33,505 nt of DNA, taken from NCBI GenBank assembly GCA_964564695.1, contig CAZMCC010000039.1:1-33505 (forward strand). The letters are read 5' to 3'. The DNA is from CAZMCC01 sp964564695 (GTDB lineage Bacteria > Planctomycetota > Phycisphaerae > Phycisphaerales > UBA1924). The position numbers and the translations under genes were made by a program. Shown piece by piece: positions 18,085-25,949 of this stretch (within the stretch, counting starts at the first letter, position 1; the number at the start of each line of letters is the position of its first letter). Below the pieces are notes generated by a model. That model was not told the origin of the DNA. It worked only from the letters and a program-made list of their open reading frames with translations, and did not search any database.

Positions 18085-18108
18085 CCCGGCGGAGCTCTGT
18101 CCGCCGGG
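18085..18108. repeat. Perfect 9-base inverted repeat between the FmdB-like gene and tmk
   Basis: CCCGGCGGA (18085-18093) and TCCGCCGGG (18100-18108) are separated by six bases, so a very stable hairpin forms in either RNA. No T tract follows on the minus strand. It sits 12 bases before the alternative tmk start at 18073 and 39 bases before the chosen one, so it could be a processing site or a brake on tmk translation. Function is inferred only. Confidence 0.5.
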
Positions 18109-18118
18109 ATCGAGGTCG

Positions 18119-18418
18119 TCAGTCCGCCGACAACCCTTGCGGCCCGTGTTTGCCGGCCGTGCGTTCCATGTACCCCTTGCCCTTGCGCTCGTACTTGGTG
18201 AACCCGAGCCGCTCGAGGTTCTTGTTGGAGAGGTTGCTCTTGGCCTTGAGGGGCGACCACTTGCCGGCGATGTTGGGCGCCTGGGGCACGCGCCGGACGG
18301 GCTTGCCGGTCTCGGGGTGCTTCGTGAGCGCATCGTCCTTCATGGACTGGAAGAGCTCGAAGAACTCGCCGGTCGGTTCGCCCTTGGCGGTGAGGATTTC
18401 GTACACGTACGTCGGCAT
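18119..18418 (-). CDS. FmdB-family-like protein lacking the zinc-ribbon cysteines
   Basis: A 99-residue protein. The start is ATG 18418, with AGGA seven bases upstream. The opening MPTYVYEI and the following FELFQSMKDDALTKHPETG and KPVRRV match the FmdB/CxxC putative regulatory family almost phrase for phrase, but all four zinc-binding cysteines of that family are replaced. The C-terminal half is lysine-rich (KWSPLKAKSNLSNKNLERLG, KYERKGKGYMERT). FmdB proteins are small regulators or ribosome-associated factors of unclear role. Without zinc this one may have kept only the fold. It lies upstream of tmk on the same strand. Confidence 0.75.
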   Translation of the reverse strand: MPTYVYEILTAKGEPTGEFFELFQSMKDDALTKHPETGKPVRRVPQAPNIAGKWSPLKAKSNLSNKNLERLGFTKYERKGKGYMERTAGKHGPQGLSAD

Positions 18419-18486
18419 GGGGAATCCTAGTGGCGATAGCCCGCCACGTTCATGGCACATCTGTGGGTGTCGGATACACTTTTCCC

Positions 18487-18708
18487 ATGACCGCCGTGCA
18501 TAGCGACCAGCAGATCCTCGGAGGGACACCGGTGTTCGTGGGTACACGCGTGCCTGCGTCGGCACTCTTTGACTACCTGCGCCGCGGTTACACGGTTGAG
18601 TATTTCCTCGCACAGTTTCCGACAGTGACGCGTGAGCAAATCGACGAAGTCCTCAAGGTGGCCAGCGAAGGAAAGTCCTGGACCCCGGCACGCCAGGCCG
18701 CGAGATGA
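18487..18708 (+). CDS. DUF433-family antitoxin
   Basis: A 73-residue protein with the DUF433 pattern QQILGGTPVFVGTRVPASAL, FDYLRRGYTVEYFLAQFP and VTREQIDEVLKVASE, a small winged-helix-like antitoxin that usually neutralises a DUF5615 PIN-like toxin. The start is ATG 18487. Its stop overlaps the first codon of the toxin gene (ATGA), the usual arrangement for this pair. The GC content looks lower than in the neighbours, which suits a transferred module. The toxin next to it is broken. Confidence 0.88.
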   Translation: MTAVHSDQQILGGTPVFVGTRVPASALFDYLRRGYTVEYFLAQFPTVTREQIDEVLKVASEGKSWTPARQAAR

Positions 18709-19016
18709 AGCTGCTGCTCGAACCTGCGGTTCTTTCTCGCCGGTCATTTGGCGATCACTGTCGCCTATATGGGCTGGAAGGGATTGCGTAACGGCGAGAG
18801 TTGCTCGCTCGGGCGGCCGATGAGAAGTTCGATGCCCTGATTACGAAGGACGCCGGGTTGGAATACGAGCAGGCGACCGCAACGCTGCCCTTGGCTGTTC
18901 TCATCCTCCGGGCGAATTCCAATGCGATGGACGACTTGCGCCCGCTCGTGCCGGAACTCTTGAACGCTCTTGAGAATCTGAGGCCCCGCAGCGTCACGAC
19001 GGTCGGCGTCCGGTGA
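18705..19016 (+). pseudogene. DUF5615 PIN-like toxin, broken by two frame changes
   Basis: ATG 18705 begins MKLLLE, the usual start of DUF5615 toxins (MKLLLDENL). After base ~18720 the frame moves and the family sequence continues as NLRFFLAGHLAITVAYMGW and KGLRNGE (18721 to about 18798). At GAGAG (near 18796-18800) it moves back, and LLARAADEKFDALITKDAGL runs from 18801 to 19016. Read without correction, the first frame stops at about residue 28. The two changes are a loss of bases in the DEN codons and an extra AG. The PIN-like nuclease is therefore probably dead unless these are sequence errors. The C-terminal half is intact in frame. Confidence 0.85.
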
Positions 19017-19022
19017 CGGTGT

Positions 19023-19439
19023 TCACTCCAGCGGCTCGCTCTCGATGCTCGCCTTCTGCCCCGCGAGCTTCTTCTCGACGTACTTCTTGAGCCACGTCTC
19101 GAAGCTCTTGCCGGCCGCGGGGTCGCGCGGGCTGAATTCGGCCCGCCGGACGTCGGCGTACTTCACGCTGATGTTGGCGTCACCCGAAGGGGGCATGAGA
19201 CGGACGAATGAGTCGCTCGCGTCCTTGCCGCGCCGGCGGTCGAACAGATACCCCTCGACGCGCCGCCCGTCGGCGAGCACGAGAGCGACGTCGCCGCGGT
19301 AGTCAAAGGCCTTCTCGAGGACGTCGAAGCGGGCGGTGTCATCGGTAAGGTCGGCGCTGAAGCCCGCGAGCGAACCCTTGTCGCCCGTCAACTCGGTCGC
19401 TCCGCTCCCGACCCCATTGCTCTTCACTTCCTGCGGCAC
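19023..19439 (-). CDS. Hypothetical protein
   Basis: A 138-residue protein. The start is GTG 19439, with GGGAG four bases upstream. Residues ~30-138 contain a small beta-rich part (VLEKAFDYRGDVALVLADGR, RVEGYLFDRR, ISVKYADVRRAEF) followed by a lysine-rich helix (FETWLKKYVEKKLAGQK). The first part resembles an Sm-like or PilZ-like barrel in strand pattern, but no defining motif is present, so I give no function. It converges on the broken toxin gene with six bases between. Confidence 0.65.
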   Translation of the reverse strand: MPQEVKSNGVGSGATELTGDKGSLAGFSADLTDDTARFDVLEKAFDYRGDVALVLADGRRVEGYLFDRRRGKDASDSFVRLMPPSGDANISVKYADVRRAEFSPRDPAAGKSFETWLKKYVEKKLAGQKASIESEPLE

Positions 19440-19496
19440 GTCGCTCCCTGCCTTTCACCGTTCATCATTCACCGCTCACTGTTCACTCACCCCGCC

Positions 19497-19835
19497 TCAC
19501 CCGTAACTCTGCCCGCTGTCGGGGTCCATCATCCGCCACTTGTTCGTCCGGCACATCTTCATGAGCACCGGGAACGCAAAGTCCTCGTCCGAGATCGTGA
19601 GGATCACCTGGGCGACAACCTCGCTCATCGTGGGCACCTCGGCCCGGAACCCGGGGCCGTGGAGCACGCCGACGCCCATCGCGTCCCCCATCCCGTCGGG
19701 CCCGGACCCATCCGGGGCCGTGTTGAAGGGGGCGAATTCAAGGAGCACGGTCTTGAGCGATCCCAGCGACGACGGCGCAGGGGCTCCCCCGCCCCCTCCC
19801 CCCGGCACGATCAGGATTGTCCGTCGCCTGGCCAT
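19497..19835 (-). CDS. Hypothetical protein
   Basis: A 112-residue protein with start ATG 19835 (MARRRTILIVPGG). A glycine- and proline-rich stretch near the N-terminus is followed by a compact domain (LKTVLLEFAPFNTAPD, VGVLHGPGFRAEVP, SEVVAQVILTISDEDFAFPV, CRTNKWRMMDPDSGQSY). The second half reads as a real folded protein with composition like that of the neighbours. No known motif is visible. It is followed 57 bases later by the next minus-strand gene; the spacer carries TTCAC/CTCAC-like short repeats. Confidence 0.65.
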   Translation of the reverse strand: MARRRTILIVPGGGGGGAPAPSSLGSLKTVLLEFAPFNTAPDGSGPDGMGDAMGVGVLHGPGFRAEVPTMSEVVAQVILTISDEDFAFPVLMKMCRTNKWRMMDPDSGQSYG

Positions 19836-19905
19836 CGGCCGAGGGTATCACCGCTCGGGAGGGGGTATTCGCGTGGCCCGCCAACGAGGGTTCAGGGTGG
19901 GGGCC

Positions 19906-20319
19906 TCAGGGCTGGGCCTCGTCCTCGTCGTCCTCGAACTCCATCTTCTCGACGAGCTCGACGGCCGTATCGACCAATTGCGACAGCGGCACCGGCTTGA
20001 GCAGATAGCGGTCGACCCCGAGGCTCTCGGCGTACGCCTGGTGGCGCTTGCCCTCGTTGGCCGTGACCATGATCACCGCCGGGCTGTCCTCGCGCCCCTT
20101 GATCTTCTCGAGCACGAGGAACCCCGAGCGTTTCGGGAGCATCATGTCGAGAACCACGAGGTCCGGGGGGTCGTCCTGGCACGCGGCGACCGCGGCGTTG
20201 CCGTCGGTCACGGTGATCGTGTCGGCCCCCTCGGCCAGCAGAATGGTGTTCATCGATTCCAGAATGTCGGGGTCGTCGTCCACAATCAGGATTCGGACGC
20301 CCTCAAGCTTGCCGGGCAT
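19906..20319 (-). CDS. Stand-alone response regulator receiver protein
   Basis: A 137-residue CheY-like protein. The start is ATG 20319 (MPGKLEGVRILIVDDD); the frame further upstream has no ribosome site and a repetitive G/K/E composition. The acidic pocket is D14-D16, the phosphate acceptor D58 lies in LVVLDMMLP, and T86 (VIMVTAN) and K108 (LLKPV) complete the active site. There is no output domain, only an acidic tail (EFEDDEDEAQP). No histidine kinase is nearby. It is the last gene of a minus-strand run that begins with the sugar genes upstream, but a 101-base gap makes co-transcription uncertain. Confidence 0.93.
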   Translation of the reverse strand: MPGKLEGVRILIVDDDPDILESMNTILLAEGADTITVTDGNAAVAACQDDPPDLVVLDMMLPKRSGFLVLEKIKGREDSPAVIMVTANEGKRHQAYAESLGVDRYLLKPVPLSQLVDTAVELVEKMEFEDDEDEAQP

Positions 20320-20420
20320 GGCGTTGTTCTCGTCTTTCCGCCCCCCACCGCCCTTCACCCTCGCTTCCACGGAGGAATGTACGCACGAATGGGCGGGGCG
20401 TTGCGAGAAGCGGCGAGGGG

Positions 20421-21563
20421 TTACGCCGCCAAAGCATCGGCGCTACGGGCGATGGCCCACGGCGCGATCACCCGCGGCGTGCCGTACGGGGTCGCGCGGA
20501 GGCGTGCGTCGAGGGCATCGAGCATCGGCCCCGGGCTCAGCGTGCCGATCACGAGGGCTTCGGCGTGGTCGGTTTCGCGCACCACGCGGACGCCCAGCGC
20601 GCTCAGGGCGGCGCGAACGACTCCGCTGTTCTTGCCCTCGTCCACGAGCGCCGCGGTGCGGAACGCGCGTCGCGCGAACTCCGCGTGCAGCGCCGTCCGG
20701 GCCGCGCTCAGGCCCGTGAACCGCTCCCAGATGTTCCGGGGCATCTCGAAGCGTGGCTGGCGCCACAGCGTCAACACCAGCTCGCCCAGCCCTTGGCCGA
20801 GTCCCAACTCGGCCCGCTCGAGGGCCGCGATCCGCGTGTAGCGCGCGATCGTGCCGACGGTTTCTCGCCGGCACACGCCCGCGGGGGCGTACCGCGCCAT
20901 CGTCCAGCAGTTGTTGCGAACGAGCCGGCGCAGGATGAGGTCCATGTCGCGCCCCGTGCTCACTTTGCGGTGCACGACGCGGAAGCCGCGGTCGAAGCCC
21001 ACGCGCCAGCCTGCCAGCAGCAGGCGCGCGCTCAGGTCGTATTCCTCGGCGTAGTAGCCGAAAGACGGGTCGTAGCCGGCCGCGAGCGGGCCGCGTGCGG
21101 TCGATTCCCACGCCTCGCGCCGAATCGCGACGCCACAGCCGACGAAGACCTCGGGGAGGCCGCCGGCCTCGCGCCGAGGCGCCAGCTCGAGCGCTTCATC
21201 CCCACGCGATTCCAGAGAGATCTCCGCCGCCACGGCCCCGGTATCCGGCGTCGCCCGCGCGATCGCCCCCAGCACGCCCAGGTCCGTCGGCGCGCTGTCG
21301 TCGTCGAGCATCACGATCCACGTGCTGGCCGGGTCAGACGCACGCACGCCCTCGTTGCGGGCAGCGGCTCCGTCGTTCGAGTCCCGCAGCAGCAGCTTCA
21401 CCGCCACCCCGTTCTTCAGTCGCATCGGCACGCGCGGCGGCACGCGCGACGCGTTGTCGACGATCACCACCTCCGCGTCGTGCGCGGGGAGCGACCCCAG
21501 CGATTCGAGCGTCGCCGCAAGGATCTCCGGACGGTCACGCGTCGGCAGCACATAGCTGATCAC
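20421..21563 (-). CDS. Family 2 glycosyltransferase
   Basis: A 380-residue GT-A enzyme. The start is GTG 21563, which overlaps the upstream stop (GTGA). The catalytic half shows ISYVLPTRDRPEILAATLES, AEVVIVDNAS, SNDGAAARNEGVRAS, and the DxD-type metal motif VMLDDDSAP. FVGCGVAIRREAWE and YYAEEYDLSARLLLAGWRV contain the ED/acid residues typical of rhamnosyl- or hexosyltransferases. The last ~130 residues form a helical tail with FTGLSAARTALHAEF and a Rossmann-like ending. It is coupled to the HldE-like gene, so it likely uses or follows the sugar that enzyme activates. The acceptor is unknown. Confidence 0.88.
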   Translation of the reverse strand: MISYVLPTRDRPEILAATLESLGSLPAHDAEVVIVDNASRVPPRVPMRLKNGVAVKLLLRDSNDGAAARNEGVRASDPASTWIVMLDDDSAPTDLGVLGAIARATPDTGAVAAEISLESRGDEALELAPRREAGGLPEVFVGCGVAIRREAWESTARGPLAAGYDPSFGYYAEEYDLSARLLLAGWRVGFDRGFRVVHRKVSTGRDMDLILRRLVRNNCWTMARYAPAGVCRRETVGTIARYTRIAALERAELGLGQGLGELVLTLWRQPRFEMPRNIWERFTGLSAARTALHAEFARRAFRTAALVDEGKNSGVVRAALSALGVRVVRETDHAEALVIGTLSPGPMLDALDARLRATPYGTPRVIAPWAIARSADALAA

Positions 21564-23320
21564 GCGCTGGCCTGCTGGGGATAGTGCGGATACTGAGGCC
21601 GCGTCCGCACGGCGTCCGGCGCCACCAGCGTCAAGTGAGCCGAGTGCACGCGGTGCACGCCCTGGCGCAGGTCCGCCGCCGAAATCACCGTGTTCCCCAG
21701 GCGCTGCGCCTGCGTCGCCGCCGCTACCGATCCCAGGAACGCGGCCTGCACGAGCGATCCGCCACCCGCCAGCGCGAGCGTCGCCGTCGCCAGCAGCGAG
21801 TCGCCGCACCCCAGCGGGTCGACCGCGTACCCGCACAGCGCGGGCACGTGCTCGCTCCGCACGCGCGTGCGCAGCTCGCCCGAGTCGTCCGTGCTCTCGT
21901 CGTCGTGCGACGAGTCGGCGTCGATCCGGTCGAACGCCACGGCCCCCTCGGGGCCCATCGTGAGAATCACGTTCTTCGCCGACAGCTCCCGCAGCACCCG
22001 CCACGCGAGCGTGGGAAGGCCGTCGTCGTGGATGCCCAGCGACTCGCGGGCCTCCGATTCGCTCGGGGTCACAAGGTCGAGCCCGCGGAACGCGCGGAGG
22101 TTCGATCGGCGTCCGCTCACGTCACCGGTGATGATCTGGCAGCTGCGCCGCAGCTCACGGCACAGGCGGGTCAGCACGCCGTGCGTGAACAGCCCGAGCC
22201 CGAAGTCCGCGATGATCGCCGCGTCGGCGCCGCCGGTCTCGCTTGCGACCTGGACAGCGAGTTCGACGAACTCCTCCTGCTGCGTCGCGTCGAGCGTGAG
22301 CCGCTCGACGAGGTCGAGCTTCATGACTTTCTGTGTGCCGACGAGGAACCGCTGCTTCTCCGGAATCGCCCAGTTGGCGCGGATGCACCGCAGATCGACG
22401 CCCTCGGTGAGGAGCCGTCGCCGCAGCCCGTCGGTCTCGGCGCTGTCGGGCAGGGCGCACACGAGCGTGGGGCGGGCGCCCATGGCCGCGAGGTGTCGCG
22501 CGATGATCGCGCCGCCGCCGTCGAAGGTCGTGCGGTCGACCGGGCGGAGCGTCATCACGGGGCTCTCGCCCGCGACGCCGGGCCGGTCGCACGCGACGTA
22601 CGTGTCGAGGATCGGCTCGCCGATGACCACCACCCGCTTGCCGCGGAACGAGCCGATGAGCTCGCTGAGCCCATCCGCCCGCAGCCGGTCGTCGCCGAGC
22701 AGTTGCGACAGCCGCGCGTGGTACGGGTCGGCCGACTGCGAGAGGGCGCTCACCAGCGCCGTCGAGCTGAAGACCACGTCGCCGGAGCTGAACACGACGC
22801 GCCCGCCGTGGCGTTCGACGGTCTCGCGTTCGGCGCCGAAGCGCGGGTCGTTGTTGAACTCGTACTCGCGCCCCTTGACGAACACATCGGGCTGAACCTC
22901 GTCGAGCAGCTCGGCCGCGGTCGCGCGCCGCTCGACAAAGACGAAGTCGACGAAGTCGAGGGCCGCGAGATTTTCGGCGCGGAGCTCCTCGGGGATCAGC
23001 GGGCGTCCAACGCCCTTACGCATCTGGTCGTCGCCGGTGATGCTCACGAGCAGGGTGTCGCCCGAGCTCTTGGCCTGGCGGAGGTGCCGGATGTGGCCGG
23101 GGTGCACGATGTCGAAGCACCCGTGGCAGTGCACGAGCGTCAGGCCATCGCCACGCAGCCCCTGCCGCACCTTGAGCAGTTGTGCCTTGCTCAAGATCTT
23201 GGGGCTCGCGCCCGACGCATCCCCAACCGGCGGCGTGTCCGTGGTGCGACGGTGCATCGCGGGACGCATCGGCCAAGGGTCCGAGAACTCCGCGTTATGG
23301 GGGTGCGGCACATCAGGCAT
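21560..23320 (-). CDS. Bifunctional nucleotidyltransferase-PfkB sugar kinase, HldE-like with reversed domain order
   Basis: A 586-residue fusion. Residues ~45-190 are a cytidylyl/adenylyltransferase domain with VHCHGCFDIVHPGHIRHLR (HxGH at H73-H76) and an SST-like closing motif (VVFSSTALVSAL). Residues ~225-575 are a PfkB (ribokinase-like) kinase, with VVVIGEPILDTYV, FDGGGAIIARHLAAMGA, and the catalytic DPLGCGDSLLA near residue 500. E. coli HldE has the kinase first and the transferase second; here the order is swapped. Such enzymes make ADP- or GDP-heptose from heptose-7-phosphate; no gmhA, gmhB or hldD gene lies in this window, so the sugar is not certain. The start at 23320 is tentative because GAGG sits only a base or so before it. 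Coupled to the GT2 gene. Confidence 0.85.
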   Translation of the reverse strand: MPDVPHPHNAEFSDPWPMRPAMHRRTTDTPPVGDASGASPKILSKAQLLKVRQGLRGDGLTLVHCHGCFDIVHPGHIRHLRQAKSSGDTLLVSITGDDQMRKGVGRPLIPEELRAENLAALDFVDFVFVERRATAAELLDEVQPDVFVKGREYEFNNDPRFGAERETVERHGGRVVFSSGDVVFSSTALVSALSQSADPYHARLSQLLGDDRLRADGLSELIGSFRGKRVVVIGEPILDTYVACDRPGVAGESPVMTLRPVDRTTFDGGGAIIARHLAAMGARPTLVCALPDSAETDGLRRRLLTEGVDLRCIRANWAIPEKQRFLVGTQKVMKLDLVERLTLDATQQEEFVELAVQVASETGGADAAIIADFGLGLFTHGVLTRLCRELRRSCQIITGDVSGRRSNLRAFRGLDLVTPSESEARESLGIHDDGLPTLAWRVLRELSAKNVILTMGPEGAVAFDRIDADSSHDDESTDDSGELRTRVRSEHVPALCGYAVDPLGCGDSLLATATLALAGGGSLVQAAFLGSVAAATQAQRLGNTVISAADLRQGVHRVHSAHLTLVAPDAVRTRPQYPHYPQQASA

Positions 23321-23465
23321 GCCTCGGTTATCGTGAAACCCCCGCCGGGCCCGGCAGCGGGCGCTGTGTAAAGAAGGTTGTGCGCGAATCCCGCGCCCCC
23401 GCACGCTCCCCCCGCGGTCGGCCCTTTGTTGTCGGTGCCCGCGCATCACGGTCGATAACCACAGC

Positions 23466-25949
23466 GTGCTGAAATGGGCTTCATTCCGACGTGCGGCATC
23501 GGCTGTCGAAGACGCGGCTTCGGCCGGTCCCGCCACCGTCCGCCTTTCCCGCGAGCAGGTCGTTCGCCTCGGCCAGTCCGGGCGAGCGTGGGACTTCCTC
23601 CCCGTCGCCGAGCGGGCGCTGCAGATCGCGCCCACCGATGCGCAGATCCGCGTGCTCGCGGCCGCCAACTTTGCGCGGCTGCACCTGCGCACGCTCGCCA
23701 TCGAGGCTCTGCGCGACATCGAGCCCGAGCACCAGGACAACCCCAACGTCCGCGCCATCAGCGCGCTGATGGCCCAGCTCCCCGACGACGCCATCACGCC
23801 CAGCGTTCGTGCCGCCCGCGTCCGCGACAACCTCGACGTTCTCGCGTCCCGCGGCATCGACCTGCGCGAGCACATCGCCGCCTGGCAGGCCCGCACCGCG
23901 CACGAGCAGTGGTTCACCGCCAGCGATGGAAACGTCGTCTGCAGCGGCCCGAACCGCCCGGCCCGCTGCGTCGATCACACCGGGCCGGCCCGCGGGCTCG
24001 ACCTGGGTGTCAAGCTCGAGAAAGGCCCCGGCGGCTCGCTCGCGTGCGCCGACGACACGCCGTGGTTCCTCGTGGAGGGGATCGATCCGCCGTGGCTGTT
24101 TCAGCGCGTGATCGCGTCGCTGCCGCGGGCGCTCGACGGCTACTGGCCTCGCGCCTACCTCGTGCAGGCCGACCCGATCGAGTTCCTCGACGGCCTCGCG
24201 CACGCCGACCTGCGGACGGAGCTTTCGCAGGACCGCGTTGAAGTCTTCGTCGGCCCCGACGCATACGAGCGGATCGCCCGCGACATGCGGTCGCGCGCCG
24301 GCGTCCGCCTCGCCACGGTCTACGCCCGCACTCCCGGCACGCGAACCTTCATCGTGCCGCCCCTGGGCGACGTGATCATCAGTGCGCAGCGTGAGCAGAA
24401 GTCCCGCGCCGACAACGCCCGCGCCGCCGCCGAAGCCCATTACCGCTCGCTTGACCGTTCAAAGTGGTCGCGCCGCTTCGCCGACGCCCTCGCGCCCGGT
24501 TCGACCGAGCCGCTCCGCGTCCTCATCCCGACGTACCGCTACTCGACGTTCATCCGCCACTCCTCGGCCGACCTCGCCGCCGCCCTGGGGCGCCTCGGGT
24601 GCCGGGCGACGGTGATGATGGAGCCCGACGAGTCGAGCAAGCTCTCGCTCGCGGCGTACGAACTCGCCCTCGGCGAGGCCAAGCCCGACCTCATCATTCG
24701 CATCAACTACCCCCGCGCGACCACGGGCTGGATCGACGCGCCGATGCCGTTCGTCACGTGGATCCAGGACGCGATGCCTCACCTCTTCCGCGAGCAGGTC
24801 GGCTCCTCGCAGGGCGACATGGACTTCGTCGTGGGGCACCTGTACCCCGAACTCTTCACGCAGTTTGACTACCCGCGCCGGCGCACGCTCGACGAGCCGG
24901 TGTCGGCCTCCACCGAGAAGTTCCACCCCGGTCCCGTTTCCGACGCCCAGCGCGAGCGCCTTTCGTGCGATATCGCGTACGTGAGCCACCAAAGCGAGAC
25001 GCCCGAGGACCTGCACCGGCGCCTCTGCTCCCAGGCCCAGACCGAAGCCGGCCTCGTCCAGGTGTTCGAGGCCCTGCGCCCCCTCGTCGAAGCCGCCGCC
25101 CGAGGCGCGATGGAGCGGTTCCCCGTCGCCGCCCTCACCGACGCCTCGCGCCGCGCCCTGCGGTTCGTCTACGCCGGCGACCCCGACGACCGCCTCGTCA
25201 CCCGCCTCACCAAGCAGTACGCCGAGCCGATGGGCGAGCGGATCGTCCGTCACGCGGCCCTCGAATGGGCCGGCGCTCTCGCACGCGACACAGGCAGGTC
25301 GTTCAAGATCTTCGGGCGCGGCTGGGACCGCCACCCCACGCTCCGGCGCTTCGCCGCCGGCGAACTCGCCCACGGCGAAGAACTCCGTGCCGCCTACCGC
25401 TGCGCCAAGGTCCATCTCCACATGTCGCTCCGCACGAACATGCACCAGCGCGTGCTCGAGTGCGTGCTCAGCGGCGGCACGCCCCTGTGCCTCGCGACCC
25501 GTGCTGACTACCAGGCCTTCAAGGACGCCGCCCTCCGCGTGGCGCTCGTCACCGGCATCGAGCCCGCGTCGACGAACTTCGAGGACGGCACGCTCGGCTT
25601 CGATCCCGCGTCGCACCCGGCCCTCGCGTCCCTCACCCGCGTGGCCCGGGCTCTGAAGGTCGATGACGGCGCCACCGTCTGGGTCGGTCCGGCCCGGCGC
25701 GACATGATCCTGCGCAAACGCCCCGAACCCGCCCCGCCCCACGCCATCGCGCTCCTCGGCGAATCGTGCGGGTGCTTCTTCACCGGCGAGCCCGACTTCC
25801 GCCAGCGCCTGGGTGAACTCCTGGGCGACGACGCGACCCGTGCCCGAGCCGTCGAGGGCGCCCGCGGACGCGTGCTCGAGCACGCCACCATCGACGGCCT
25901 CGCCAAACGCATGCTCGCGCTGATCCGGCGCGAACTCGACACGCCATGA
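23466..25949 (+). CDS. Large CgeB-like glycosyltransferase
   Basis: An 827-residue protein. The start is GTG 23466; no ribosome site is seen. The first ~350 residues are unlike known catalytic domains. Residues 30-100 hold helices resembling TPR units (VVRLGQSGRAWDFLPVAERA, FARLHLRTLAIEALRDIEPE). From ~350 a GT-B fold begins (LRVLIPTYRYSTFIRHSSAD, FVTWIQDAMPHLF). Near 610-690 lies the family signature FKIFGRGWDRHPTLRRFAAG, ELRAAYRCAKVHLHMSL, MHQRVLECVLSGGTPLCL. This matches CgeB and spore-coat type transferases that add sugars to surface proteins. It overlaps the next gene by four bases (ATGA) and is divergent from the HldE-like gene over 145 bases. Confidence 0.82.
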   Translation: MLKWASFRRAASAVEDAASAGPATVRLSREQVVRLGQSGRAWDFLPVAERALQIAPTDAQIRVLAAANFARLHLRTLAIEALRDIEPEHQDNPNVRAISALMAQLPDDAITPSVRAARVRDNLDVLASRGIDLREHIAAWQARTAHEQWFTASDGNVVCSGPNRPARCVDHTGPARGLDLGVKLEKGPGGSLACADDTPWFLVEGIDPPWLFQRVIASLPRALDGYWPRAYLVQADPIEFLDGLAHADLRTELSQDRVEVFVGPDAYERIARDMRSRAGVRLATVYARTPGTRTFIVPPLGDVIISAQREQKSRADNARAAAEAHYRSLDRSKWSRRFADALAPGSTEPLRVLIPTYRYSTFIRHSSADLAAALGRLGCRATVMMEPDESSKLSLAAYELALGEAKPDLIIRINYPRATTGWIDAPMPFVTWIQDAMPHLFREQVGSSQGDMDFVVGHLYPELFTQFDYPRRRTLDEPVSASTEKFHPGPVSDAQRERLSCDIAYVSHQSETPEDLHRRLCSQAQTEAGLVQVFEALRPLVEAAARGAMERFPVAALTDASRRALRFVYAGDPDDRLVTRLTKQYAEPMGERIVRHAALEWAGALARDTGRSFKIFGRGWDRHPTLRRFAAGELAHGEELRAAYRCAKVHLHMSLRTNMHQRVLECVLSGGTPLCLATRADYQAFKDAALRVALVTGIEPASTNFEDGTLGFDPASHPALASLTRVARALKVDDGATVWVGPARRDMILRKRPEPAPPHAIALLGESCGCFFTGEPDFRQRLGELLGDDATRARAVEGARGRVLEHATIDGLAKRMLALIRRELDTP

